From Paramyrothecium sp. XJ0827 (lineage: Eukaryota > Ascomycota > Sordariomycetes > Hypocreales > Stachybotryaceae), in the NCBI GenBank assembly GCA_020881915.1, contig JAJFPB010000005.1, forward strand, positions 1,922,001 through 1,986,000: DNA of 64,000 nt, written 5' to 3'. Shown piece by piece: positions 34,682 to 45,704 of the stretch. The notes beneath the pieces were generated by a model. That model ran no database searches. It had not been told where the DNA came from and saw only the letters and a program-made list of their open reading frames with translations. A program made the position numbers and the translations under genes. Every line of letters begins with the position of its first letter. Within the stretch, counting starts at the first letter, position 1.

Positions 34682-35400
34682 GTGGCGACAGTTGGTGGCC
34701 TCTGGTCCTATTTCGATTCTCTCCAATCTTGGACATTTAGGCACATTTGGTGGCCAATTTTGGGCATAGCGTTTTGTGTGATACTTTTAAGGGATTTTTT
34801 GGGCAAAAGTATCTTGGAATTCTGGGAACATGATTTGGAAGGCGTGGAAATAGAAACATTTCGCAGCTGGATTTATGTGATGAGACAATCTCACATAAGT
34901 ACATGGTAGCCCTTTCGCTTGAAGGGCGATGGTTCCGGAAAATTTGCTTCTCAAAGCTGTATATCTTTTTTTCTTGGCAACTTAGCTTATCCTTCTTACG
35001 ATCGAGACATTCATAGCTGTTAGGCCGGTGGATATCTCGATCGCTCGCCAAGGCGAATCTTCTTGAGGACTTGAAATTTATAGATACCCGTGGTGGGTGC
35101 TTATCTTGGCCGGTTCGGCAATGATACACGATTGACAAAAACCGCAGTGCCCCTGTTCTAAGCATGCCTGAAACAATGTAGAACAGTATTCGGCAAACCT
35201 GTGAATGGGAAATTGTCGATGGTACGATTTGGAAATTCCCCTTTTTTGTTGTTCTAGAAAATGGGTGTTGAAATGCTTACGTAACCAACGCCAGCCGAGT
35301 TTTTGGTCAACTTCATCCTCCTGTCATTTTTGGTGTGAACTTGCATGTTAACAACAATTAGCACTTTGCGCGTCATGAACTCATTATAGCCTTTGCCGAA
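34682..35400. other. Spacer with DUF1996 3' UTR and RCM1 promoter
   Basis: The first ~250 bp are T-rich and likely the 3' UTR of the DUF1996 gene. An open frame at 34682-34909 starts with GTG right after the stop codon and is not supported. No consensus TATA box or AATAAA is evident. Confidence 0.5.
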
Positions 35401-37266
35401 ATGTCTCTTTATCATGAGGCAGCAACCTTTTTATCCTCGTCGTCCTCGGATGGAGGAAGTCTGAAGGCTAGGATTTTTCGGAAGAAGGACCTGAAGTCGC
35501 CGTCCAACCAGCTCTATGCTCTGGTCCTTGAAACCTGCAAATGGAGTCCAGTACTGAAGGAGATCATCGACCGGTCTGGGCTGCTCAATCTCGAGCGAAA
35601 GGTAACACAAGCCACACGGAAAGTGTTTGGAACATTTTGGTAACCGCGGTCTCAGCTTACACCGGAACTATCTTTGCTTTTGGTGCACGACTTACTACTC
35701 GCGCGGGGAGGCATCGCCTTACCTCAAAGTCATGGGCTAAGAGCCTCTATTGAGCGCCACAAAGGCCGTCTCGCTTCGGAACTCACATTGGCCCGTCTGA
35801 GGCGGAAGGCGCCGTCCATGGACGCCTTGAAAGAGCAAGTCCAGCGCGCATCGGCAGGGGAGGAAGCCAATTACCCACGTTGGGTCCGAGTCAATGCGCT
35901 GAAAAGCTCCGTCGAGGAGCAGCTCGAAACAACCTTTCTCAAGTACGAGAGGGCCGAGAGCATCCAGGAAGTTGTCACAAACAGTACGAAGCGGCTGTAC
36001 ATCGACCCGCACGTGCCTAACCTACTTGCCGTCACACAAGGGACAGACCTGATCAAATCAGAGGCTTACGCATCGGGTAAGATTATCCTCCAGGACAAGG
36101 CGTCGTGCTTTCCAGCCTACCTACTTGACCCACAAGCTGAAGATGGCGATGTGGTCGATGCTTGCGCTGCACCGGGCAATAAGACAACTCATCTGGCGGC
36201 CATTCTCCATAGTCACCTTCCAGAGTTCGAGTCGCCCAAACAAGTGATCTACGCCTTTGAAAAGGATTCAAAGAGAGCGCAGACTTTGGAGAAGATGGTC
36301 AGAATAGCGGGTTCGAAGGAATCGACTCGCATCGCTTTTGGGCAGGATTTCCTTCAGTCTGATCCTCACTCTGAGCGGTTCACCAACGTTGGAGCACTAC
36401 TACTTGATCCTAGCTGCTCAGGAAGTGGCATTGTTGGCCGAGACTCAATGCCAGAGCTCCAACTTCCTGAGGCTACGACGGCTCGTGGAAAGGGCACGCC
36501 GGGCCCTTCTAACAGCAATACTAACAACAAGCGCAAACGAAAACACGATGACGTTGACGAGGGAAAGCAGAACGTCATGGTGGATGACGATGGGAACGAG
36601 ACGGTTGTCAAGTCCGAGAAGGATTTGGCAGCACGACTTGAAGCACTTGCTTCTTTTCAACTGAGCATCATCTTGCATGCATTCCAGTTTCCTTCAGCAA
36701 GGAAAGTCACATACTCTACGTGCTCCGTGCACGAACAGGAAAACGAAGGCGTGGTCATGCGTGCACTTGAGTCTGAGGTTGCCAAGGCGCGGGGTTGGCG
36801 CATCTTGGAGAGATCACGGCAGGTCAGCGGAATGAGGGATTGGCCGGTACGAGGCCTAGCAGAGGCTTGCAACGGAGATAAAGCCATTTCCGAGGGCTGC
36901 ATTCGCTCTTATAAAGATGATGGACGAGGTATAATGGGTTTCTTCGTTGCTGGCTTTGTCAGATCAGGGGAGGAGGGAAAACTTGTCAACGACCACGATG
37001 ACGGCCCCTACATGAGGGACGAGGATGGCAAGATTGTACGAGACGCCCTCGGTATGCCTGTTGAGAAGTCTACAGGGGTTCCGGTTGCCCTCAATGGTCG
37101 AGATACTGACGAGCCTGAGACTGACGGGAGTGAAGAGGAGGCCGAGGACGAGGACGAAGGGAGCGCGAACAGCGATGATGAACAGTCTCCCGACAATGCA
37201 GCATCCGGGGCGGACGGGGCGTCCAGCGACGATGACGATGAAGAATGGAATGGATTTGGAAGTTGA
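35401..37266 (+). CDS. RCM1: 25S rRNA (cytosine-C5) methyltransferase, RCM1/NSUN5 family, 603 aa, 2 exons
   Basis: Exons 35401-35601 and 35656-37266 join in frame (54-bp intron). The start MSLYHEAATFL and the line KSPSNQLYALVLETCKWSPVLKEII match NSUN5/RCM1, which makes one m5C in helix 70 of the large-subunit rRNA in the nucleolus. The methyltransferase motifs are present: the SAM loop DACAAPGNKTTHLAA (~235), DPSCSGSG (~318) with one conserved Cys, and YSTCSVHEQENE (~420) with the catalytic Cys. Between the last two is an inserted basic-acidic segment (NNKRKRKHDDVDEGKQ, ~355-370) that could be a nuclear signal. The last ~110 residues are an acidic tail (EEEAEDEDEG) not needed for the core fold. 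Full catalytic set, so active enzyme expected. Confidence 0.93.
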
Positions 37267-38076
37267 CCACACCCTGTCCTTGCTCGAGCGGGCTCATCAG
37301 GCGCCGCTCGATCGCAATTCGTCCCCTCGTGGCAGGCATATGTCGGGCTAGATTAGCTTGCCGAAGGCTCCGCACACACATGACCTTTGCAGCGACTATC
37401 TATCAAGTGATTGTGGAAATCGAAGTCAACCTTTGCACCAACATGTCTATATCTTGTATCAAATGCACAGCCAGCGGAGGATTGGCTAGGATGCCGAAAC
37501 AATCAATTGTTCGAGTTGATTGCCATCGTTGTCTGTCTGACTGTTCCTGTAACCTGGATTCTCACCGAGAATGCAGCAGTGGCGTAGGCGAGCAGAAGAG
37601 CATAGGTTGACGCACCTCGCAACCGAGCTGTAAAAGCAAGTGTGTCTCTGATTCTAGGAGAACCCCTGTGCATTTGGTGATGCTGCTGACATGGCCGTCA
37701 TTGCGCACCACTCAAACTCGCATGTCTTGGATTTTTGGGGTGAGCAGACCAGGTTTCCTGCACGGCTCACCGACTCATTGATTCAGTCCACTTAAGCTCG
37801 GACACGCTCGGATAGTGATCGATCCGTCCACCGCGGCGTCGGGAACCGACAAAGCTGAACGTCGGACTTGTCACTTTTATGTGTTGATCAGAGTCTGTAA
37901 TCATGTTGTGTATATATCAACGCTGTCGTTGCCCAGCACGCGGCGAGATTGGACGCCCGGAGTATCTACTCATTTCACGCCGGCACCCAAGCACGCTTCT
38001 TCAGCGACCTGTTGTGATACTCAACTCCAGCTTTAGGTCTGACAAGAGCTTCACAGGCCGCACTTGAGGGCGCATC
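37267..38076. other. Spacer between RCM1 and the MFS gene
   Basis: 810 bp holding the RCM1 3' end and the MFS promoter. A TATATAT box at 37911-37917 precedes the MFS start by about 160 bp. No gene supported. Confidence 0.5.
37911..37917 (+). promoter_or_regulatory. TATA box candidate of the MFS transporter gene
   Basis: TATATAT lies 160 bp before the ATG at 38077, at a fitting distance for a fungal promoter with a short leader. Confidence 0.5.
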
Positions 38077-39835
38077 ATGTCTGCCTCTAAACCGTCCACG
38101 CCGGTTACTGAGCCGGTCGATCAAGATGTCGAGTCGCAGCAGCAGCAGCAGCAGCACAGTACCCACGTTTCTCACCTCAGACTCCTCTGGGACCAACCAT
38201 GTATCACGCCAGAGATTCTGAGTTACACCTATCAAGGTGACGGAACCGAAGAATCTCCTTTCCTCGTGGAATTTGTGCCCAACGATCCGCGGAATGCCAT
38301 GTCGTGGCCCAAGTACAGGAAATGGTCCATTTTGGCTACCATGGCCACCGCCACCCTGGCCGTCTCCTTCACTGCGTCAGCCTACGCTGGGATTGCCCTG
38401 CCCGTCCTGGTGGAGTTCAACGTCTCCCCCACCGCCGTCATCTCGGGAGTGTCGTTGTACGTGCTCGCCTTTGCCATCGCGCCGCTGGTGTGGGCTCCAT
38501 TATCGGAGCTGTACGGCCGCCAAAGGGTCTTCCTTGTGACCTACTTAGCCTTGACGGCGTTCAATGCGGGTGCTGCGGGCTCCAAGAACATGGTGACTCT
38601 AGCCGTGCTTCGCTTCTTTTCTGGCGCGTTTGGATCGACAATCATGCCGAGTACAGGTGGTGCCATTGCCGACATGTTCCCCTCCTCGGAGCGCGGAGTT
38701 GCTACGAACATTTTCTCTGCAGCTCCGTTCTTGGCCCCTGCCCTTGGTACGTTGCCTCTTCACACGTTCCGATGACCCAAACATGATGCAGTTGTGCTGA
38801 TAGACCACTTCAGGGCCTATTGTCGGAGGCTTCCTCGGCGAAGCGGCGGGTTGGCGCTGGGTACAGGGACTCACGGCCATCTTCACTGGCGTGGTTTGGA
38901 TCACGGCCGTTCTGGTATGCCCAGAAACGTATGCCCCAGTTCTGCTGTGTCGGCGCGCCGAGGCGTTGTCGAAGCAGACCGGCCGAGCCTACATCTCCAA
39001 GTTGGACGCCGGCCATGCCGCTGCTAAGAGCTTGGGCGCTCAGGTTAGGCTTGCAATGGCCCGGCCTTGGAAAATGCTCTTCAGGGAGCCAATCGTGGTC
39101 CTGCTTTCCGTCTACGCGGCCATCGTCTACGGCACACTCTTCATGTCCTTCGCCGCCTACCCCATCGTCTTCCAGCAGAATCGGGGCTGGGGCCCGGGCA
39201 TAGGCGGCCTTGCCTTCGGCGGCATCCTTGTGGGCATGGGAATCGGCGTAGCCGGGGGCATCCTCGACAACAGGCGGTACCTCCGCGTGGTGGCTCGGAC
39301 AAAGGGCAGGGCGCCTCCGGAGGCTCGATTGCCCCCCATGATGGTGGGAGCATTCCTGGTCCCAATAGGCCAGTTCTGGTTCGCGTGGAGTAACGGAAAG
39401 GAGGTACACTGGATCGTTTCACTCATCGGAACGGGTGTCTTTGCTTGCGGTGTCGTTCAGATGATTGTGCCCATCACCAACTACTTGATCGATGCCTGTG
39501 AGTACATGCTGCAGTGCCCTACGTACTACCGAAGGCTCAGTGCTAACCTTTGAACAGACGTCATGTACGCGGCCTCGGTGCTTGCAGCCGACGCCATCCT
39601 CCATTCCTTGTTTGGAGCTGCCTTTCCCTTATTCACGGCGCGCATGTACGATAACCTCGGCATCCATTGGGCCAGCTCCGTCCCTGCCTTCCTGTCTCTT
39701 GCTTTCATGCCGTTCCCATTCGTCCTTTACAAGTACGGCGAGAAGATCCGCATGAAGTGCAGATATGCGGGAGAGGCAGCTCGCGTGCTGGAGCAGATGC
39801 GGGCGATGCAGCACGAGACGAAGAGCGAGGACTGA
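38077..39835 (+). CDS. MFS transporter, DHA1 drug/polyamine type, 543 aa, 3 exons
   Basis: Exons 38077-38746, 38814-39497 and 39558-39835 join to 543 residues; introns of 67 and 60 bp. The N-terminal cytosolic part has a run of six Gln (CAG units, 38137-38154). The motif [20 protein letters not shown] before the first span, [12 protein letters not shown] in the loop between spans 2 and 3 (MFS motif A), and [18 protein letters not shown] after span 6 are typical of fungal 12-span DHA1 exporters related to Tpo1 and synaptic-vesicle-protein-like carriers. The C-terminal half has the hydrophobic spans expected ([60 protein letters not shown]). Likely plasma-membrane H+ antiport of drugs or polyamines; the substrate is unknown. 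No partner genes are adjacent. Confidence 0.92.
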
Positions 39836-40522
39836 TTTCCCCAACAAGGGTGGAGAGCGGATATGAATATAATGGTAACACTTGGAAGAAGAAGCTAGTT
39901 CTGAGACGAACTGCGCGTGAGCACATGTAGGAGTTTTAATTCGGGGAGTTATGCGTTAATCACTAATATTGCTTGGTTAAGGGTATTGTCAAGAAGGGTT
40001 AGCAAATGCTTTGAAGAGTGATAGCTCTTTCGCGTAGTGCATGACCAAGAAAGGGAAATGGGCGGCTCTTGGGCATCGCCAAAGGCTCAGCGTTCTCAGG
40101 TTGGACGCAATCACAGGATTACGACTTTGGTACCCATATTTAATCGGTATATTTGATAGTATTGGTATCAATGCCGCTGGAAACGGCTCCGCGATCCTCG
40201 GAGGACTCGTGTGCTGTTTAACAGAGATACGTTCTAAGATAGCCTTTTGATTGCACATTACCCAGATCATCCACAATAGCCGCGTGTTTTTTTTGATGAA
40301 TCCCCTCCTTACTCCTGACCCAAAACATGGCTCCTCATGAGGAGGCCGAACGCAAAGCAGACTGATGGTGGTAGTGAGAGAAGGGGCTGCGATGGATTGA
40401 CGGCAGATAAGATGCCGGTAGGAGTTTGAACGGCATCTGGGCCGCTTGGTGACGTCTCCGCCTTCGCAAGCATGGCTGATGCTTGCAGCCAGCCGAAGGA
40501 GAACAAGAGTTGCGGAGGCCTC
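39836..40522. other. Convergent spacer between MFS gene and SmF
   Basis: 687 bp between two 3' ends. No gene supported; short frames such as 40041-40250 have no domain features. Confidence 0.5.
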
Positions 40523-40865
40523 TTAGCCCGTCATTGATGCATCCTCCTTCTTGCCCTCATCCGCGCCGCGCACCCACAGCACGTTGTTGCACCTAACGCG
40601 GGTCTCATGTCAGCTTTCATCGCCCTGCCTGCCCATCAAGGGCTGTTCAGCCCAGGGGAACTCACCTGATCAGAACCTGGCCCAGCGATCCGGTGAACTT
40701 ATCCTCGACGTACTCCTGGGTGTCGGAGAGCTGCAGGTTCATGTAGCTGTCCACGGCGACCAGCGTGCCCTTGTAGTCGGTGTTGCCCCATTTCAAGCGG
40801 ACCGAGATGGGCTTGTTGACGAGCTCCTGCAGCATGGGCCGCGGGTTGATGGGTACGAAGCTCAT
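40523..40865 (-). CDS. SMX3: Small nuclear ribonucleoprotein Sm F, 89 aa, 2 exons
   Basis: On the minus strand exon 1 is 40865-40666 and exon 2 is 40592-40523, with a 73-bp intron (GTGAGT..TTAG); together 89 residues. The Sm1 motif (SVRLKWGNTDYKGTLVAVDS followed by YMNLQLSD) and Sm2 motif (GQVLIRCNNVLWVRG) are complete, and the start MSFVPINPRPMLQELVNKPI and the end ADEGKKEDASMTG identify SmF rather than another Sm or LSm protein. It is part of the seven-member Sm ring on U1, U2, U4 and U5 snRNAs in the spliceosome. The second exon is only 70 bp and was missed by simple frame search. It is divergent from the 568-aa unknown gene. Confidence 0.97.
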
Positions 40866-41996
40866 GGCGGGCGAAAAAAGGGGGGCCTTTGCTTCGCCTT
40901 GACAGCGGGGCTGTTGTGTGAAAGAATGTGAGTTTTAGGGGGAAGCAACTCCGCGTGTACTTCTGGGGCACTTTGGTGATGCTGGCTGCTCGGCTTGATG
41001 AGTTTCGCGATCTTGACCGATTTGCTGTTTTGAAAGGCTCAAACGTACTGAGAGCGAGGTACCCTGCGTTGACGCTAAGCCGAGGGAGGTAGAGTGGTCA
41101 CGTGTGGCAGGTGACTAAGCCACGATAATGGTGCAACTCTCACCGTAAAACCAGACCGAAATGTTCAAGCCCATGACTACTGTACCTTATGCTCTTGTGA
41201 GCATGGGATCTATGGCTATGTCTGAAAATTGCGACAGGGCCATTGATGTCGCAACTCACAGACTGGGTCACTATACTGCTTCACCCTAGAAGCCATCAAG
41301 GCTTCATTTCCTGGTGATTCAGGAGTAATTGATCTTCGTCTCGAATTTGACCTTTGGTAGCCAAGGTATCTACTAGGTAGCCTGGAAGCGCGTAGCCGCC
41401 CAAAGTCTTACCAGGTGAGACTAAGGTACGTTATGCATGGAGGGAATGTAGATGAGATGAAACCTTTGACGCGGTATACTTTGCACAACCGGGGACCGAT
41501 GAGCATTGCGGCGGTGACTGCAGCTGTTTCTAGCAGACGCTAGTTCCGAAATAAATTCTAAATGGTCATGGATCCATTTTGATCATGTACGCATATAATC
41601 TTTTGTCTGCGGTTGTATAAACAAGTACACAAGTTGTGATTTAGACCGCATGTGGTCAACATGCCTCTTCAGTTATTACATACTGTAGCGACCTTGCCCT
41701 GTCAGTGGAACGTGGCGTGGACCGTTGCGGGCACTAAATGGTTCCGCGGCAAGGAAGGTAGGGAAGGTATTTTAGCGGGGCCCAGGGCCGGTACTCACCA
41801 ACACGTTGATAAGATAAAGCCCGGCGGGCGCTGTGGAAAATTAAAGGTATCTTATAGTGAGTCGCGTCCCGATAGCCTGCCTTATCTTTCGCATGCGCGC
41901 CTGATATCACCTTTGGCCACCAGCAGCGCGCGAAGAAGAAGCTCGACTCTGCGGCTCAGGCCTGCGCAGGAGAAGCCTTGAATCGCCTTGGGCACG
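40866..41996. other. Divergent promoter spacer, SmF and unknown gene
   Basis: 1.13 kb between two start codons. It contains GGTAGCCAAGGTATCTACTAGGTAG-like strings around 41360-41380. No gene is supported; a frame at 41652-41981 has no recognisable features. Confidence 0.5.
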
Positions 41997-43752
41997 ATGC
42001 CGTTATCCAGCACCGACTCGTCGCCGCTATCCTTCTACACGGCCAAGGACTCGGGACAGGATGAATCGACGGCAGCTAGCAGTCCCATTCACGGGCGGCC
42101 ATGTCTCTACCGCGACACGAGACAGCTGCCCCGCGAATTGAAAGAGCACTGCCAGATCTTCCTTGAGGAGCAGCTCTGTAAGTCCCTGGCCTACCGCGCC
42201 TTCGCTGGATGCTAACCGGCCGCCAGATACCTGTGCTGTCAACCTTCTTTCTAGCATGTTGGGTTCCGGCGCCTCACGACGCACGCCCACCCGCAAACCC
42301 ATCGCAATCCCACCCCCGGCCCACCTCGCCCTGCTCAACACGCTTACCGTCCATCCCGCGCATACGACCCGTGCCGAGAAACCAGAGCACATTGAGGTGT
42401 CAACTCTGGCCCTCTGCTACCTGCGAAGCCTCCTCACCGTCGCTGGTCCTGTCAACGCAGACCTACGCGCAGCTTTTCAATTCCGTCCTCCATCCAGGTG
42501 GAACCGTCGGCCCGGCTTCCGCGGAGGCGCACATGCAAACGACAGTGACCTGTCCGATGACGATTTTGAATGCGACGAAGATGCCCTGCTAGGAAAGATG
42601 GCCAACGAAAATGGCTTGTGGATGAGAGGGCAGGATTTCTGGTCCACGATTGGATGGGCTTTCAACTGCAGCACGCTTTATCCCCAGCGGTGGCGGTATT
42701 GGAAGGCCTGGCTGGAGTATATGCTGGACGTACTAGAGGCCGACTGGGCTGAGCGAGAACGACGTGACATTGAGACCTACGAGGCGAAAGGCAAGACTGG
42801 CGAAATTCCTGACATGTCGCGGCAAAGCTCCATCATAACGATGTACATGGAGCAACAAACTGGTCGTCACGGCGGGTCAAGGTCCATCATCAAGGCTCTG
42901 CTCGCCGACGGCGGCAGTATTTCCTCGTCAGCTTTCCCAGAGGTATTTGAAAAGGAGCTTAGAGGGCCACGCAAGAACCCTAAGAAGAGAAAACGCGAGC
43001 AGGTACTGGATCTGGAGAATGATCAGTTCGGTGACTATTTCGAGGATGAGTCGTTTTCTTCTGGCGTTTCGGAACCGCCGACTCCTGAGAAGTCACGCGA
43101 AGGGAGAAAAGGGGTCACCTTTGGATCTGCAAACCCCGGACTCGTCGAGTCTATCGACCTCCGATTGCGCCTGATGAACCTACTATCTGCAGCCACTGAT
43201 GCGCTGCACGGCCCATCAGAATACAACAAGCTCTATGACGACTTTGCGGCCGCCGTCAAGCTGCTTCCTCTGCGCACGTTCTCACTCATCATCACTCAGC
43301 GACGAGGCCCCTTCGAGGCTGACAATCATGTAACTGTTATGAAGGAACTATTCCACCTGTTCCTACCCCCTTCGTACAAAGACCCTCGCAAAATCGACAG
43401 AGAGGCTGATCTCGAAGGCGAACTGACGACGCCGATGTTGGAACATTGTTACGCCCCGTACCCAGCCAACACCGCTGGCTTTGAGGACAACGCCAAGCTA
43501 TCCTTGCTAGTGGAGAGTGCGCTGCAGCTGTTGTGGGTTGGTGACCGTCTCGTGTACAGCAGCAGCTTTGCTCAAGCCATCGAAACTGGCATCACGGCCA
43601 GGGAGGAGAAGTCCAAGAAAAAGAGGACCGGCAAAGGACGATCGGATGCTAGCGATGGGGTGGCGGAGGAGGTGCTGGCCAATTCGGCGAAGAGGCTTCG
43701 GGCTTTGTTGCAAGCCATTGAAGCTTCTTCCGTTCATGATGAGGAGGATTGA
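41997..43752 (+). CDS. Uncharacterised protein, 568 aa, probably nuclear, 2 exons
   Basis: Exons 41997-42177 and 42227-43752 join in frame over a 49-bp intron with a gctaac branch point. I do not recognise the family. Residues ~35-90 (RQLPRELKEHCQIFLEEQLY, then TCAVNLLSSMLGSG) look like a helical repeat start. A well-ordered Trp/Tyr-rich block (GQDFWSTIGWAFNCSTLYPQ, then RWRYWKAWLEYMLDVLEADW, ~195-235) is the most conserved-looking part. A strong basic patch (GPRKNPKKRKREQ, ~308-320) is a likely nuclear signal, and a PPTPEKSREG site after it is a possible phosphorylation site. The C-terminal third is helical (DLRLRLMNLLSAATDALHGP) and ends in a basic stretch (EEKSKKKRTGKGR) before NSAKRLRALLQAIEASS. 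Real gene on codon and splice evidence; a helical scaffold is a guess. Confidence 0.8.
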
Positions 43753-44121
43753 AATGGAAGACTGGATCCATCTGCTTACAATGGCGTTCTTTGGAAGGGT
43801 ACTGTCGGCTTATGGTTGAAACCCGATGGGCTGTGAACATTCTCGGGAGCGCGGAGTTTTTGGAGGGCTTTGCTTTTGAGCCAGGGAAAAAACATTACTT
43901 GAGCTTTTACTCTCTATTCGAGGTCTTGTACATGAGATGATACATAGGTTAATGAACAGTGCAGATGTAGAATCTGGGTGACCTGACTCGTCCATGTCGG
44001 ATTACGTGCCAGTGCGCTTTCGCGAGGTGACACGCTCCACTAGATGAGGTGAAAGGCCCTGCTTTGAGGCCTGGTAGAAAGGCACAACCGTTTCGAGCTT
44101 GTGAGTTGGGTTCCTCGCCAA
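43753..44121. other. Convergent spacer, no gene
   Basis: 369 bp between the 3' ends of the 568-aa gene and the NDUFAF2 gene. Nothing beyond presumed 3' UTRs is visible. Confidence 0.5.
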
Positions 44122-44809
44122 CTACCTCTTCTTCGGCGCCGTAGGATCCCACGCATTCGGCTGCCAGCTCTCGCTAGGCCCTCTGGCCTTGGCCTTGGCC
44201 CACGGATCCTCGGCCACCGCCTCCGACTTGTTCCCCTCCTGAGCGGCCGTCTGGCCGTCGGAGCGCACGTCGCGCCCGCCGCCGGTCGTGCTGAGCGGCG
44301 GCGCCGGCTGCTGGAGCTCCGGGCGGTTCCCGGCGGTGGCCAGGGGGTCCTCCATGACGCGCGGCTTGGCCTCCCAGCGGGCGTCGGCCTCGGCGGCCAG
44401 GACCTTCATGCGGGCGCGGCGGGCGACGTCGCCGCGCTGCTCCTCGATGCCGGGCGGGTCCTCGCGCGTGTGCCGCAGCCACTGGTGCCACTGCGGGCTG
44501 ACCTTGACCTGGGAGTGGTGCGTCGACGACGGGTACTTGACGATGCGGCGCCAGCGCTCGGCGCTCTCGGGGTCGCGCGTGAGGCGGAACTCCCAGTAGG
44601 TGTTCCCCTGGAGATCAAAGCCTGCGGAGCCGGAGCCGCCCAATGGTCAGCAAATGGTTTCCCCGTAGGAAGCGCACGAGACTCTTGGTCTGCGCCCTGG
44701 ATCGGCGATCGGGCGACTCACCCATGAGGAAGCGTTTCCGCCATGGCAGGCGGAGGGCCTTCCATCTATACCAGGCTTGCGTGATGGGTCCTATTCTTTT
44801 CGGAGACAT
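44122..44809 (-). CDS. Mitochondrial complex I assembly factor NDUFAF2 (mimitin) family, 195 aa, 2 exons
   Basis: Minus-strand exon 1 is 44809-44722 and exon 2 is 44621-44122; intron of 100 bp with GTGAGT donor. The start MSPKRIGPITQAWYRWKALR is followed by PWRKRFLMGFDLQGNTYWEF and RWRRIVKYPSSTHHSQVKVS with QWHQWLRHTREDPPG, the NDUFA12/NDUFAF2 fold. GFDLQGNTYWEF and WRRIVKY are the shared signature. The long hydrophilic tail (~95 residues, ending WDPTAPKKR) marks the assembly-factor branch rather than the structural subunit NDUFA12. It acts in the mitochondrial matrix at a late step of complex I assembly. The tail is Gly, Ala and Glu-rich with very high G+C, and the opposite strand carries a long accidental frame. 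Confidence 0.88.
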
Positions 44810-45704
44810 CAAAGGAAACGGGATGGGGTTTGCGGAGGGGGCGCGCCCGTCTTTTCAGGTGAACTGGCTGGGAAGTGAGGAGAATGGGTAAGATCCGGGA
44901 GACGGGCGAGAAAAATACTATGCGCAATCGCTTTCGTGTCGTCGGAAAAGGTGCCTTACGGGAACGAATCTTTCCATCGTTTATTGGTCTAGAAAGATTT
45001 ATTACGTAGCTCACGCAGCATCATACCTTAAGCTGTCTAGAGGTACGTAGTGGTGAGGTAGCTTAGCTTGGCTGTGGCTCACCAGCCACTATTACTGCCA
45101 CTGCCACTGTTGCTGTTCCGGCTGCAGCGCCAGCACCAGCCACAGGCATGGGTCCCTCCCGCCGTCATGCAAACTCTCTGAACGAAAACGCTGCCCCTCC
45201 CTTCGTTGGGCTGCGCCGCCCATGGAAATACCTGGATGTAGGTACCTTATTCCAACGTTTGGGAGGAGTACGTACCTCCATCTTCTGTCGTCAGCCCTGA
45301 CCCAAGGAACTTCAACCAGATCCTCCCTTCTCCGTCCCTCCCCTCCTCTCCTCTTCTCTTGATATTACGCTGTTGTTACCAGTTTACGCTCTAGAAGGAA
45401 GCTAGAAATCTCAATTCTGCGCCGATTCTCCCCCCCGCGATCCCGGTGCGACAGGCAGTGTGTGATAAACCCTGGATTATCTCATTTCCCTGCATTGCGC
45501 CGACCATCCCGTAGTTCCCCACAGCTACACGACCGCCTCGAATCGAGCCCAGGTGACGACATCTTTGACAACAACAAACAGAGCACGGCAATTGCATGCG
45601 CGCCGGCCCCTCCAAAAGCGCAACGCGTACAACGTGTCTATAGCCCCTGCAACTGAACACCTCTCTTGCAAGGCGGGAAGCCACCGTCGGTGCACCAGGC
45701 GACA
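44810..45704. other. Divergent promoter spacer, NDUFAF2 and CH-domain gene
   Basis: 895 bp with TAGAGGTACGTAG and GATGTAGGTACCTTATT strings (45038-45250) and a C/T-rich leader (45295-45360) before the CH-domain gene. No gene supported. Confidence 0.5.

Noticed and set aside
34682..34909. 75-codon frame right after the DUF1996 stop codon
   Set aside because: Starts with GTG, T-rich 3' UTR composition.
44101..44727. 208-codon plus frame opposite the NDUFAF2 gene
   Set aside because: Arises from the high G+C of the NDUFAF2 tail; no family resemblance.
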